Assembly (NCBI GenBank): GCA_949066965.1
Contig: CARTDA010000012.1
Location: 36,249-100,248, forward strand
Length of the DNA: 64,000 nucleotides
DNA from: COE1 sp949066965
Lineage (GTDB): Bacteria; Bacillota; Clostridia; Lachnospirales; Lachnospiraceae
Direction of reading: 5' to 3'
Of the stretch, positions 32,754 through 40,702 are shown piece after piece. Position 1 is the stretch's first letter. Each line of letters opens with the position of its first letter. Position numbers and translations under genes: made by a program. The notes under the pieces were generated by a model that worked only from the letters and a program-made list of their open reading frames with translations, was not told the DNA's origin and made no database searches.

Positions 32754-33233
32754 TTATGCAATCCAGTGCTCGATTTTTGCGGACAGTGTGTCAAACTTGT
32801 CATCGTAAATCATGTTCAGCAGACTGTCGAGCCTCCGCAAGGCATGTGTCACCGTTTGGGGCGGACACAGATTCTTTTCAAGGGCGATGGCAAGCTCGTT
32901 GATGTCGAGCACCTTGACATACCCGTCGGGATAAAGAACCACGTCAGCCAGGAGATCCGTGACGATAAGCGCGTGCTCCGGTTCTTTATAATGATAATCT
33001 ACAATGTCACAGTACCAGTAGAGGAGCGAGTTGTCTTCCCGGTAAAATTTGCTGATTTTATATCCGGATTTCAGGAAGTAGCAGGAGTAACCATGATGAA
33101 AATCACGGCGTGGCTTCAAGGTGTTCCATTTTGTGACAATGATGTCATCTGTCTGCTCAAGGATGACATCGTCCTTTAGCAAAATGCATTCATCCGGTAT
33201 CATACGTCTGCGGTAAATTTTTAATTGTTCCAT
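32754..33233 (-). CDS. DUF402-family protein (nucleoside phosphatase-like)
   Basis: The protein has 159 residues. HHGYSCYFLKSGYKISKFY, LYWYCDIVDY and VVLYPDGYVKVLD are the recognisable core of DUF402/FomD-like proteins, some of which hydrolyse nucleoside di- or triphosphates. It may act on nucleotides, but substrate and role here are unknown. It lies 121 bases upstream of the protease gene, on the same strand, with a palindrome (AACAGCGCTGTT) between them, so it is probably a separate unit. Confidence 0.75.
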   Translation of the reverse strand: MEQLKIYRRRMIPDECILLKDDVILEQTDDIIVTKWNTLKPRRDFHHGYSCYFLKSGYKISKFYREDNSLLYWYCDIVDYHYKEPEHALIVTDLLADVVLYPDGYVKVLDINELAIALEKNLCPPQTVTHALRRLDSLLNMIYDDKFDTLSAKIEHWIA

Positions 33234-33312
33234 GGCGTGTGCTCCTCCATAATAATCTCCATTCCTGATGCGCCTGCAAATTTGAAAAATTCATTTTTCA
33301 CAGTATGCATCC

Positions 33313-33347
33313 TATACTGGCGTCTGGACTTTTTGACCGCCAGTATA
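33313..33347. repeat. R1 palindromic element, copy 3 (hairpin only)
   Basis: TATACTGGCGTC...GACCGCCAGTATA. Its reverse complement begins TATACTGGCGGTCAAAAAG, the same as copy 2. The 60-base tail seen in the other copies is absent. Confidence 0.7.
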
Positions 33348-33418
33348 AACGACAGTTTCCTGTATATAGTGTAACGCATTTGAGGAACTGCTTCAAGGGT
33401 AACATTTGGTTCGCAACA

Positions 33419-33463
33419 CAGCAGCCCAGGACCTTGCACCTTAAGCCGAAGGCCGAACTGCTG
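33419..33463. repeat. R2 element, short copy
   Basis: CAGCAGCCCAGGACCTTGCAC...GCCGAAGGCCGAACTGCTG. It shares CCCAGGAC-TTGCAC and GAAGGC-GAACTG with the full copy at 11001 but lacks the inner hairpins. The outer arms differ in compensated fashion (CAGCAG/CTGCTG instead of CAGTTCAG/CTGAACTG). Confidence 0.6.
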
Positions 33464-33586
33464 CTTTAATTCGGCTGCTGTTTCAAATAGTCGTTGCACT
33501 TTGCCGTATTTTAACGTATAATCAAGACAGTTGCCAAAATATGTTTGGCAGATGATTTTGTGACGAATACTTAAGGAGGCGAAAGC

Positions 33587-34642
33587 ATGAGACAGTTTTT
33601 TGGAATGAGCCAAAGCGGAAATCTGGCAGAGGCAGTCGAAGGTCTGGACAATCCCCAGTTTATTATGCTGATGTCCAACAATGCCCAGTTTGAAACGCAT
33701 GTAAAGGCACTCGAAAGATATTATCCGGGAGTTCCAAGTATCGGTTGCATCGGGATGAGTTATGATATCAGAGTGGTGGAGGAGGGTGTCGGCGTAGTCG
33801 CGTTTTATGATGGTGTAAGCGCAGCGGCGAATGTTTTGGAACAGGTCTCTGCCATGCCTGTAAAATACATAAAACGCCTTGAGGAGGATGTGCAGGCCAT
33901 AAACGGGACAGGCGCTGACACCGTGTGCATCGACTTCTGTTCCGGAAACGATGCCTGTGTGCTGACGACCATCAATACGGTATTAAAGCACCGTGGAATT
34001 TCCCTGGCTGGCGGCACGGGCGACGCGGGGAAGGTGGCAGTAAACGGAAGGATTTATGAGGATGCAGTTGCATACGCCATTGTGCGGAACCTCAATGGAA
34101 GGGTGAAGACCTATAAGGAAAATATTTACCGCAAGTATGGAAACTACCGGTTTATTGCCTCAGACACAGACAAAGAGAATTATGTTATCGGAACCCTGAA
34201 CGGAAAATCTGCCAAGCAGGTTTACAAGAGCATTCTCCATGTCACCGACGAGCAGATTCTGACGCAGACATTCCAGAATCCGTTTGGAAAAATCAATGGC
34301 GATGATACCTGCATTATTTCCATAAAGGAGGTTCAGGGCGATGCACTTGCATGCTTTCGCCAGGTGAATGATTCCGATGTGCTGATTCTGCTCGAGCTGG
34401 CAGATTATGAGGCTGTTGTACAGCGCACAATAAACAATATCTGTCGTGATTTTCCGAGCCGCTCGGCTGTCTTTACGGTGAACTGTCTGTTCCGCTACAA
34501 GCTGTTTTGTGAGCGCGGCTATATGGATACATATCTTCAGGAGATGTCGGAGCTTGGAAGCCATGCAGGTTTTGTCGGCTATGGTGAGCATTACAACAAC
34601 CGGTTTGTCAACCAATCCATGACATGCGTGGTGTTTGAGTAA
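33587..34642 (+). CDS. FIST-domain sensory protein
   Basis: The protein has 351 residues; ATG 33587 follows AAGGAGG. FIST N (about 15-190, with SIGCIGMS and SLAGGTGDAGK) and FIST C (about 200-345, GDALACFRQVNDSDVLILLE and a Cys in FTVNCLFR) are evident. FIST proteins bind small ligands and sit upstream of chemotaxis and c-di-GMP proteins. It leads a cluster with a soluble MCP, an HPt protein and an HD-GYP regulator, so it is probably the input sensor. Confidence 0.85.
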   Translation: MRQFFGMSQSGNLAEAVEGLDNPQFIMLMSNNAQFETHVKALERYYPGVPSIGCIGMSYDIRVVEEGVGVVAFYDGVSAAANVLEQVSAMPVKYIKRLEEDVQAINGTGADTVCIDFCSGNDACVLTTINTVLKHRGISLAGGTGDAGKVAVNGRIYEDAVAYAIVRNLNGRVKTYKENIYRKYGNYRFIASDTDKENYVIGTLNGKSAKQVYKSILHVTDEQILTQTFQNPFGKINGDDTCIISIKEVQGDALACFRQVNDSDVLILLELADYEAVVQRTINNICRDFPSRSAVFTVNCLFRYKLFCERGYMDTYLQEMSELGSHAGFVGYGEHYNNRFVNQSMTCVVFE

Positions 34643-34652
34643 GGGGAGGATA

Positions 34653-34676
34653 GTGTGAAAAATAAATTTTTCACAC
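34653..34676 (+). terminator. Perfect hairpin between the FIST and MCP genes
   Basis: GTGTGAAAAA/TTTTTCACAC with a TAAA loop, 11 bases past the FIST stop. It may partly terminate or mark RNA processing, changing the FIST:MCP ratio. Confidence 0.5.
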
Positions 34677-34732
34677 GGCAAATTTGTGCTTGCGCCCAAA
34701 TTCGCGGGCATTGGCAAGAATGGAGGATAATG

Positions 34733-35674
34733 ATGATATTTTCAGATAAGCGATGGAAAAAGCCAGACAGGGGACAGGGCAGTGAGCAGGGGCTTTACCC
34801 GGTACTTCATGTGGCGGACAGTCTCAGGGAATACCAGAAGGAGCTTGTCAGCAAGGAAGTGGAATCCCTGTGGGAGCTTGGCCTGATAGGCAGCTCTTTT
34901 ATGGGCGTGATGCGCAAGGCAGATCATTTTCATGACCAGCTGTCGGATTTTGAACAGTCATTTTCGGAGATTAACAGCGTTGCGGGGCAGTTTGGACAGG
35001 TGCGTGGGGAAATCAGTAATGCAGTGCTGGAGGCGCAGGGCAAGGTAGAAGAACTGAAAGAAACTTCTGTCCAGGTGGAAAAGTCCTATGGCGATATGGA
35101 GAAAACGTTTGCGCAGCTGCAGACGGCTGTGGAAGGAATCCAGCGGTGCATGAAAAAGATTATCTCAATTGCAGACCAGACCAATATCCTGGCGCTCAAC
35201 GCTTCCATTGAGGCGGCGCGTGCCGGCCAGTTCGGCAGGGGGTTTGCCGTCGTTGCGACGAATGTAAAGGAGCTGGCGGATGAGATTAAGGGTCTTGCAG
35301 AGGAGGTTGATACAGGCATTCATGAGGTGGAGCGCGGGACTGGTGAGCTGAATAACAGCATCAGTGCATCACAGCAGGCATTAAACCGAAATATTAATAC
35401 TGTCAACAATACATATGAATCGTTTAATAAGATTACGGAAACGGCAGAGAATACCGTGTCCGTGCAGGCAGAAATCTCCGGCGTAATTGATAATACGCAC
35501 AGGGATTTGCAGGTAATCGGCCAGTTCTTTGATGAGATTAAGCAGCAGTATCAGGATGTCGTAAGCCATATTGAGCGTGCCAACAATCTCGGGACGACCA
35601 AGAGCGCCATGTTTGAGGATATGGACAATATGATCTCACAGATAGCCCCGATTCTTGATGAAATCGAGTCCTGA
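34733..35674 (+). CDS. Soluble methyl-accepting chemotaxis-like signalling protein
   Basis: The protein has about 313 residues. ATG 34733 is chosen because GGAGG is 6 bases upstream; the ATG at 34730 is only 3 away. No membrane helix is present. Coiled coil covers much of it, with the MCP hairpin tip DQTNILALNASIEAARAGQFGRGFAVVA near residue 145. A cytosolic receptor without a ligand domain fits the neighbouring FIST protein acting as the sensor. Its partners CheA/CheW are not in this window. Confidence 0.85.
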   Translation: MIFSDKRWKKPDRGQGSEQGLYPVLHVADSLREYQKELVSKEVESLWELGLIGSSFMGVMRKADHFHDQLSDFEQSFSEINSVAGQFGQVRGEISNAVLEAQGKVEELKETSVQVEKSYGDMEKTFAQLQTAVEGIQRCMKKIISIADQTNILALNASIEAARAGQFGRGFAVVATNVKELADEIKGLAEEVDTGIHEVERGTGELNNSISASQQALNRNINTVNNTYESFNKITETAENTVSVQAEISGVIDNTHRDLQVIGQFFDEIKQQYQDVVSHIERANNLGTTKSAMFEDMDNMISQIAPILDEIES

Positions 35675-35734
35675 CAAAGGATACTCCGGGGAATCCCCAT
35701 GAAGCTCATCCAGGGTGAGGGCTGTATAAAAACA

Positions 35735-35763
35735 TTGAATTGTATGCGGATTTGATATATAAT
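35735..35763 (+). promoter_or_regulatory. Promoter upstream of the HPt/HD-GYP genes
   Basis: TTGAAT (35735-35740), a 17-base spacer, TATAAT (35758-35763). The HPt and HD-GYP genes can thus be transcribed separately from FIST-MCP. Confidence 0.6.
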
Positions 35764-35870
35764 TTTTTTATGTACAAAATTTAGGGGCTGTTAAAGAAAT
35801 ATCATTGCAGGACTGCGAAGTTAGTTCTTTACAGATTCCTAGTTGGAAAATAAAATTCAGGAGGGAAGCT

Positions 35871-36221
35871 ATGACAGTACAGGAGTTCTATGAGGAAGTG
35901 GGCGGCGATTACAACGAGATTATGTCAAGGCTGCGCACAGAAGACAGGATCAGAAAGTTTGCAGGGATGTTTACGCGCGATGAGAGCTACAAGTCGCTTG
36001 TGCAGTGCATCAATGACGGAAATGCAGACGATGCATTCCGGGCTGCACATACCATGAAGGGCATGTGCCAGAATATGGCATTTACCAGGCTTTACAAATC
36101 CAGCCATGAGATAACCGAAATATTGCGGGGAAAAGACCTGGAGGGCGCAAAGCAGATGCTTGGCGTGGTTACGGAGGATTACAATGTTGTAATTGCCGGT
36201 ATTGAGAAGCTGTTGGCGTAG
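35871..36221 (+). CDS. HPt-domain phosphotransfer protein
   Basis: The protein has 116 residues; ATG 35871 follows GGAGGGAAGC. The phospho-acceptor His is in AAHTMKGMCQNM (HxxKG-type). The four-helix layout matches free-standing HPt proteins. It could pass phosphate to the receiver domain of the HD-GYP protein encoded 38 bases downstream. No hybrid kinase is encoded in the window, so the phosphate donor is unknown. Confidence 0.85.
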   Translation: MTVQEFYEEVGGDYNEIMSRLRTEDRIRKFAGMFTRDESYKSLVQCINDGNADDAFRAAHTMKGMCQNMAFTRLYKSSHEITEILRGKDLEGAKQMLGVVTEDYNVVIAGIEKLLA

Positions 36222-36259
36222 CGGGAAGAAAGACGCGTAAGGGAAAGGAAAGAACAGCC

Positions 36260-37378
36260 ATGGAGACAACAAAAGCGACAGAAACAATTGAAAAAAATAC
36301 AATTTTAATAGCAGATGATGCGGAGATAAACCGCGAGATGATTAAATTCATATTTGACGAGCAGTATCATATTATCGAGGCGGAGGACGGCGAGCAGGCA
36401 ATCAATATCATTACGGAATATAGCGACAAGCTGTGTCTGCTGTTTCTTGACCTGCTCATGCCCAAGAAGTCCGGGCTCGATGTCCTGAGTTTCATGAATG
36501 AGGAGGATTACATTAATTATATTCCGGTCATCATGATAACAGGGGAAGCGACGGACGAGACGGATGAGAAGGCGTATGAGCTTGGTGCATCCGATATTAT
36601 CTACAAGCCATTTGCGCCAAATGTTGTCATGCGGCGCGCAAAGAACATTATGGAGCTTTTCGAGCACAGGATTTATGTGGAGCGCAAGCTTGAGAAGCGT
36701 ACCAGACAGCTTCGGGAAAGCCGTGAGAAGCTTGAGCGGAGCAATGAATTCCTGGTAAATGCGCTGAGCTCTGTTGTCGAGTTCAGAAGCCTTGAGTCAG
36801 GGGAACATATCCAGAGGGTAAAATACTTTACAAAGCTTTTCCTGAAATACATCATGAAGTTTTATCCCAAGTATGGCATTACAAAGGAAAAAGCTTCGCT
36901 GATTGTCAATGCGTCAGCGCTTCATGACATTGGAAAGATAGCGATACCGGACAGTATCCTGTTAAAGCCGGGAAAACTGACAAGTGAAGAATTCGAGGAA
37001 ATGAAAAAACATACTATATATGGCTGTGAGCTTCTTGAGAAGTTTAAACAGGATGAGAATGAATTTTATCATTATTGTTATGATATTTGCAGGTACCACC
37101 ATGAACGGCATGATGGAAAAGGATATCCGGACGGGCTGAAAGGGGACGATATTCCTATCTGGGCACAGATTGTGTCTGTGGTCGATGTGTACGATGCGCT
37201 CGTGAGTAAGCGCGTATACAAGGATCCGTTTGCAGTCGAGGAAGCGGCACGCATGATTATAGATGGGGAGTGCGGTCTCTTCTCGCCGGAGATGCTCGAC
37301 TGTTTCGGGCTTGCAAAACAGGAGCTTTTTGCAGTGACGGAGGGAGAGTTCTCCTTTGCGGACGTGATGGTGAAGTAA
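36260..37378 (+). CDS. Response regulator with HD-GYP domain (RpfG-like)
   Basis: The protein has 372 residues. The receiver (about 12-130) has an acidic pair at DDAE, phospho-Asp in LLFLDLLMPKKSG and Lys in IIYKPF. A coiled linker follows. The HD-GYP domain has HDIGKIAIPD, HHERHDGKGYPDGLKG and VVDVYDALVSKRVYK, with all metal-binding residues seen. This family hydrolyses c-di-GMP or related dinucleotides. It likely links the FIST/MCP signal to motility or surface behaviour. Confidence 0.9.
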   Translation: METTKATETIEKNTILIADDAEINREMIKFIFDEQYHIIEAEDGEQAINIITEYSDKLCLLFLDLLMPKKSGLDVLSFMNEEDYINYIPVIMITGEATDETDEKAYELGASDIIYKPFAPNVVMRRAKNIMELFEHRIYVERKLEKRTRQLRESREKLERSNEFLVNALSSVVEFRSLESGEHIQRVKYFTKLFLKYIMKFYPKYGITKEKASLIVNASALHDIGKIAIPDSILLKPGKLTSEEFEEMKKHTIYGCELLEKFKQDENEFYHYCYDICRYHHERHDGKGYPDGLKGDDIPIWAQIVSVVDVYDALVSKRVYKDPFAVEEAARMIIDGECGLFSPEMLDCFGLAKQELFAVTEGEFSFADVMVK

Positions 37379-37547
37379 AGCTTGGAATGCCAGAGGAAAA
37401 GAGGGCAGGCAGTGTCCTCTTTTTTTCATATATACGGAAAAAAATTAGACATTTGCTAGACAATTTTACCAAGTTTCTGTATAATTATGGATGGGCAGCA
37501 TGAAAAGTTGGAATGCCGGAATATTATCAGCATATGGAGGCAGGCAA

Positions 37548-37796
37548 ATGGGAAAAAATAAGAAGTATAAAAGGTCAGTGTACCAGTCGCTGGCAGTGAT
37601 AACCCAGTTCGGCATCAATATGCTCGTTCCAATCTTTTTATGCTCTTTTGCGGGGATGTTTCTGGACAGGAAACTGGGAACTGCATTCTGGTTTGTTTTA
37701 TTGTTCTTTGTGGGGGCTCTTGCGGGGTTCCGGAATATTTTTATTCTGGCAAAGAAGATTTACGAGGGAGATGACAGGGATGAGGACAAGACTTAG
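37548..37796 (+). CDS. atpZ: AtpZ/AtpI-like ATP synthase accessory protein
   Basis: The protein has 82 residues; ATG 37548 follows GGAGGCAGG. Two membrane helices (VITQFGINMLVPIFLCSFAGMFL and FWFVLLFFVGALAGFRNIFI) match the AtpZ/AtpI hairpin found at the head of atp operons. Members of the family are linked to Mg2+ or Ca2+ supply and ring assembly. The gene overlaps the next by 17 bases. Confidence 0.75.
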   Translation: MGKNKKYKRSVYQSLAVITQFGINMLVPIFLCSFAGMFLDRKLGTAFWFVLLFFVGALAGFRNIFILAKKIYEGDDRDEDKT

Positions 37797-38211
37797 GAAA
37801 ATCAATACGGCTTTGCCGGGATTGCTTTTTGGAATCATTTTGTTTGGCGTACTGTGCCAGATAGCCGGTCTCTTTTTCGCAGGGGATAAGGCAGACTACA
37901 GCATAGGGCTCTGGATAGGGGTGCTTACGGCAATATTTATGGCTTTTCACATGGCAGTCACACTCAATGCCACTGTGGAGAGGGATGTAAAGGGGGCGCA
38001 GGCAGCAGCAACGAGACACAATATCATCAGGTACGTCGTGGTGGTATTTATCCTGGCAATCCTGATGATGACGAGAATCGGCAATCCACTGGCGGCTTTT
38101 GCCGGAATTATGGGGCTGAAACTATCAGCCTATGTACAGCCGTTGTTCGCCAGACTGTCTCACAATGGAGAAGGGGGAAATTCCCCGGAGGTAAAATGTA
38201 AAACTGAATAA
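37780..38211 (+). CDS. atpI: ATP synthase subunit I-like membrane protein
   Basis: The protein has 143 residues. Four hydrophobic helices (ALPGLLFGIILFGVLCQI, IGLWIGVLTAIFMAFHMAV, IIRYVVVVFILAILMM and a final weaker one) fit AtpI. The start overlaps atpZ; an alternative ATG is at 37771. AtpI chaperones assembly of the c-ring. Sequence conservation in this family is low, so naming rests partly on its position just before atpB. Confidence 0.7.
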   Translation: MRTRLRKINTALPGLLFGIILFGVLCQIAGLFFAGDKADYSIGLWIGVLTAIFMAFHMAVTLNATVERDVKGAQAAATRHNIIRYVVVVFILAILMMTRIGNPLAAFAGIMGLKLSAYVQPLFARLSHNGEGGNSPEVKCKTE

Positions 38212-38235
38212 AGAATCAAACAAGGAGGTGAGTGT

Positions 38236-38952
38236 ATGGGAGCAGGAATCCTGTTATCCGGGGCGGACGATATCGATTTTATGATACATGGCGTATTTCA
38301 GTATGAGCTCTTTGGTCAGAAGCTCTGGATAACAACCACGCATGTATGCCTGTTTATTGTCATGGCGATTATTATTATATTCTGCCTGTGTGCGAACAGG
38401 GCGGTCAAACGTGCGACGGAAATCCCAGGAGCATTCCAGAACGTAGTGGAGCTTGTGGTCGAGATGCTCGACAATATGATTAAGGGTGTTATGGGGAAAA
38501 ATGCCACGGCCTTTGCCAACTATATCGGCACGCTGTTCATTTTTATCCTCGTCAGCAACATCTCTGGACTGATGGGTCTTAGGGCGCCTACGGCCGACTA
38601 TGGTGTGACATTTGCACTTGGTCTGATTACCTTTACCCTGATTACATTTAACAAATTTAAGTATCAGAAAGTTTCAGGCGTTATTAAGGGACTGTGTGAT
38701 CCATGGCCAATTTGGGCACCAATTAACGTTATCGGGGATATCGCGGTACCCATTTCCCTGTCGCTTCGTTTGTTCGCAAACGTATTGTCAGGAACTGTCA
38801 TGATGGCTCTGCTTTATGGTCTGCTCGGCTTTATCGCCACAGGGTGGCCGGCGGCGCTTCATGTGTATTTTGACTTGTTCTCAGGAGCAATTCAGACGTA
38901 TGTATTCTGTATGCTGACAATGACATATATCAACAATGCCATTGAAGGATAA
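38236..38952 (+). CDS. atpB: F-type ATP synthase subunit a
   Basis: The protein has 238 residues; ATG 38236 follows AAGGAGGTGAG. The conserved arginine helix is SLSLRLFANVLSGTVMMAL, and the C-terminal helix ends YVFCMLTMTYINNAIEG. It forms the ion half-channels facing the c-ring. Hairpins in the 141 bases before atpE may adjust relative expression of the c subunit. Confidence 0.93.
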   Translation: MGAGILLSGADDIDFMIHGVFQYELFGQKLWITTTHVCLFIVMAIIIIFCLCANRAVKRATEIPGAFQNVVELVVEMLDNMIKGVMGKNATAFANYIGTLFIFILVSNISGLMGLRAPTADYGVTFALGLITFTLITFNKFKYQKVSGVIKGLCDPWPIWAPINVIGDIAVPISLSLRLFANVLSGTVMMALLYGLLGFIATGWPAALHVYFDLFSGAIQTYVFCMLTMTYINNAIEG

Positions 38953-38959
38953 AACGAAG

Positions 38960-39035
38960 AGATTTTCTAACACTGCAAAAGACGCAGTGTAACAAAATCT
39001 AAAACTTCGTTTAAGAGAACAGCTTCGCTGTTCTC
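38960..39035 (+). repeat. Tandem hairpins in the atpB-atpE gap
   Basis: The first hairpin is AGATTTT-TAACACTGC...GCAGTGT-ACAAAATCT (38960-39000). The second is GAGAACAGC/GCTGTTCTC with a TTC loop (39015-39035). A sequence-related hairpin lies in the atpH-atpA gap. They may protect or process the mRNA so that atpE yields many c subunits. Confidence 0.55.
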
Positions 39036-39093
39036 CGAAAATGATTTGCTTTTTCTAAAATTATTACTAATTATTTCACAGGAGGAATGAACT

Positions 39094-39348
39094 ATGGAAT
39101 TTAATTCAAACTTTATCTTAGGTTGTTCGGCAATTGGTGCAGGTCTTGCGGTTATCGCAGGTATCGGACCTGGTGTAGGTCAGGGTATCGCCGCAGGTCA
39201 TGCAGCAGCGGCAGTTGGAAGGAATCCGGGTGCAAAGTCTGACGTTACTTCTACCATGCTTCTTGGTCAGGCGGTTGCCGAGACAACCGGTCTCTATGGT
39301 CTGCTTGTAGCCATGCTGTTATTGTTCGTAAAACCTTTAGTACCTTAA
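39094..39348 (+). CDS. atpE: F-type ATP synthase subunit c, sodium-type signature
   Basis: The protein has 84 residues in two membrane helices. Helix 1 holds AGIGPGVGQG with the Gln, and helix 2 holds GQAVAETTGLY with the essential Glu followed by Thr-Thr and Tyr. The Q / E-(S/T)-T / Y set is the Na+-binding pattern known from Ilyobacter-type c rings; proton-type rings lack it. AGGAGGAAT precedes the ATG. Sodium coupling is therefore predicted, though not shown. Confidence 0.93.
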   Translation: MEFNSNFILGCSAIGAGLAVIAGIGPGVGQGIAAGHAAAAVGRNPGAKSDVTSTMLLGQAVAETTGLYGLLVAMLLLFVKPLVP

Positions 39349-39470
39349 TGGCAGCACAACGAATAATTTTGAATTTTAAAACGCGTGAATCATGTTAGCA
39401 CCAGAATCTTTGGTTTTGTGTGCAATTGGTGTGATTTGCGCAGTAAATCATAAGAAGGAGGTACAAAGGT

Positions 39471-40028
39471 ATGGTGAATCACACCATGATACTTGCTACC
39501 GAGACAGAGGGACTGAGCCGGTTATTTGACCTGGACTTCCAGCTTTTGGCTGATACGGTTCTCATGATAATCGCAATGTTCGTCCTTTTCCTTGTCGCAT
39601 CACACTTCTTATTTAATCCGGTAAGAAAGATGCTCAATGACAGGAAAGAAAAGATAAAGAGCGAGCTTGACCAGGCTGCATCCGACCAGAAATCGGCGGC
39701 CGAGACACGCGCCCTCTACGAAGAAAAGCTGAACCAGGCAGGGAAAGAGGCAGAGGCAATCCTGGCGGATGCACGCAAGCGCGGCATGGAGAATGAAGCG
39801 AAGATTGTCGCTGAGGCGAAGCAGGAAGCTGCAAGGATTGTGGACAATGCCAGAAAAGAGGCAGAGCTTGAGAAGCAGAAGCTGGCTGACGAGGTGAAGC
39901 GCGAGATGGTCGCAGTGGCTTCTGTTATGGCGGCACAGATTGTGCAGGCGAACATTGATACAAATGCCCAGCATGAACTCATTGATAAGACATTGAAAGA
40001 AATAGGTGATAGCACATGGCTAAGCTAG
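39471..40028 (+). CDS. atpF: F-type ATP synthase subunit b
   Basis: The protein has 185 residues; ATG 39471 follows AAGGAGGTAC. One N-terminal membrane helix (LLADTVLMIIAMFVLFLVASHF) is followed by a long, charged, Ala/Glu/Lys-rich coiled coil (FNPVRKMLNDRKEKIK...). It is the peripheral stalk. The stop overlaps the delta gene by 13 bases. Confidence 0.93.
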   Translation: MVNHTMILATETEGLSRLFDLDFQLLADTVLMIIAMFVLFLVASHFLFNPVRKMLNDRKEKIKSELDQAASDQKSAAETRALYEEKLNQAGKEAEAILADARKRGMENEAKIVAEAKQEAARIVDNARKEAELEKQKLADEVKREMVAVASVMAAQIVQANIDTNAQHELIDKTLKEIGDSTWLS

Positions 40029-40561
40029 TTTCAAAAACTTATGCGCAGGCGTTGTTTGAGCTGGCCGTTGAAGAAGACAGGACTTCACCGTTTTTGGAGG
40101 AGGCGCTGGGGCTTCTTGAGGTCATCCGCACGAATGCGGAGTTTGGACAGTTTATGAACCATCCGAAAATCCAGAAGGAGAATAAAATCGAGGTGGTAAA
40201 AAACGTGTTCAAGGGTAAAGTCAGCGATGAGATGGTTGGATTTCTTGTGACGATTGTCGAGAAAGACCGTTATATTGAGATTGAATCCATCCTGGATGAG
40301 TTTATCACTGCCGTAAAGGAGCACAATAATATCGGAACGGCTTATATCACAACAGCCATTGCAATAGACAGTCAGGAAAAACAGGATATTGAGAGCCGGT
40401 TACTTGCTACTACCAGATACAAGACCATCGAGTGCATCTACAACGTGGATGAAAGCCTGATAGGCGGAATGGTCATTCAGATGGGTGACAGGGTTGTGGA
40501 CAGCAGTATTCGGACAAAGCTGGATAAGCTGCAGCGTGAGCTGCTTGCCATTCAGTTATGA
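40016..40561 (+). CDS. atpH: F-type ATP synthase subunit delta
   Basis: The protein has 181 residues. It starts AKLVSKTYAQALFELAVEED, and the C-terminal part has the ESLIGGMVIQMGDRVVDSSIRTKLDKL signature of OSCP/delta. It connects the b stalk to the alpha/beta head. ATG 40016 lies inside the end of atpF, showing coupling. Confidence 0.93.
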   Translation: MAKLVSKTYAQALFELAVEEDRTSPFLEEALGLLEVIRTNAEFGQFMNHPKIQKENKIEVVKNVFKGKVSDEMVGFLVTIVEKDRYIEIESILDEFITAVKEHNNIGTAYITTAIAIDSQEKQDIESRLLATTRYKTIECIYNVDESLIGGMVIQMGDRVVDSSIRTKLDKLQRELLAIQL

Positions 40562-40571
40562 CTGTGAAGAG

Positions 40572-40640
40572 AATTTCTAAGTCTGTAAAAGACACAGACT
40601 AAGAAATACGAAGACTTCACAAAACGAATCAATTCGTTTT
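40572..40640 (+). repeat. Tandem hairpins in the atpH-atpA gap
   Basis: TTTCT-AGTCTGT...ACAGACT-AGAAA (40572-40607), then AAAACGAA/TTCGTTTT (40621-40640). The first shares its TTTCTAA-stem-AAAAGAC layout with the hairpin before atpE, which argues for a common origin or function. Confidence 0.5.
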
Positions 40641-40702
40641 TGCAAATATTGTGCAGTGGCACAAATTCGCAATAAAATAATCAAAGAAAGGTGCAGATCC
40701 AT

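Larger units (their letters stand above)
33234..33586. other. Intergenic region holding R1 and R2 copies
   Basis: This 353-base gap between divergent genes has an R1 hairpin (33313-33347) and a short R2 copy (33419-33463), plus the promoter of the FIST gene. A second GGCTGCTG follows at 33473-33480. No coding sequence is convincing. Confidence 0.6.

Noticed and set aside
33221..33700. 159-codon minus-strand frame across the FIST start and intergenic repeats
   Set aside because: It reads through R1 and R2 palindromes and antisense FIST codons; no recognisable protein.
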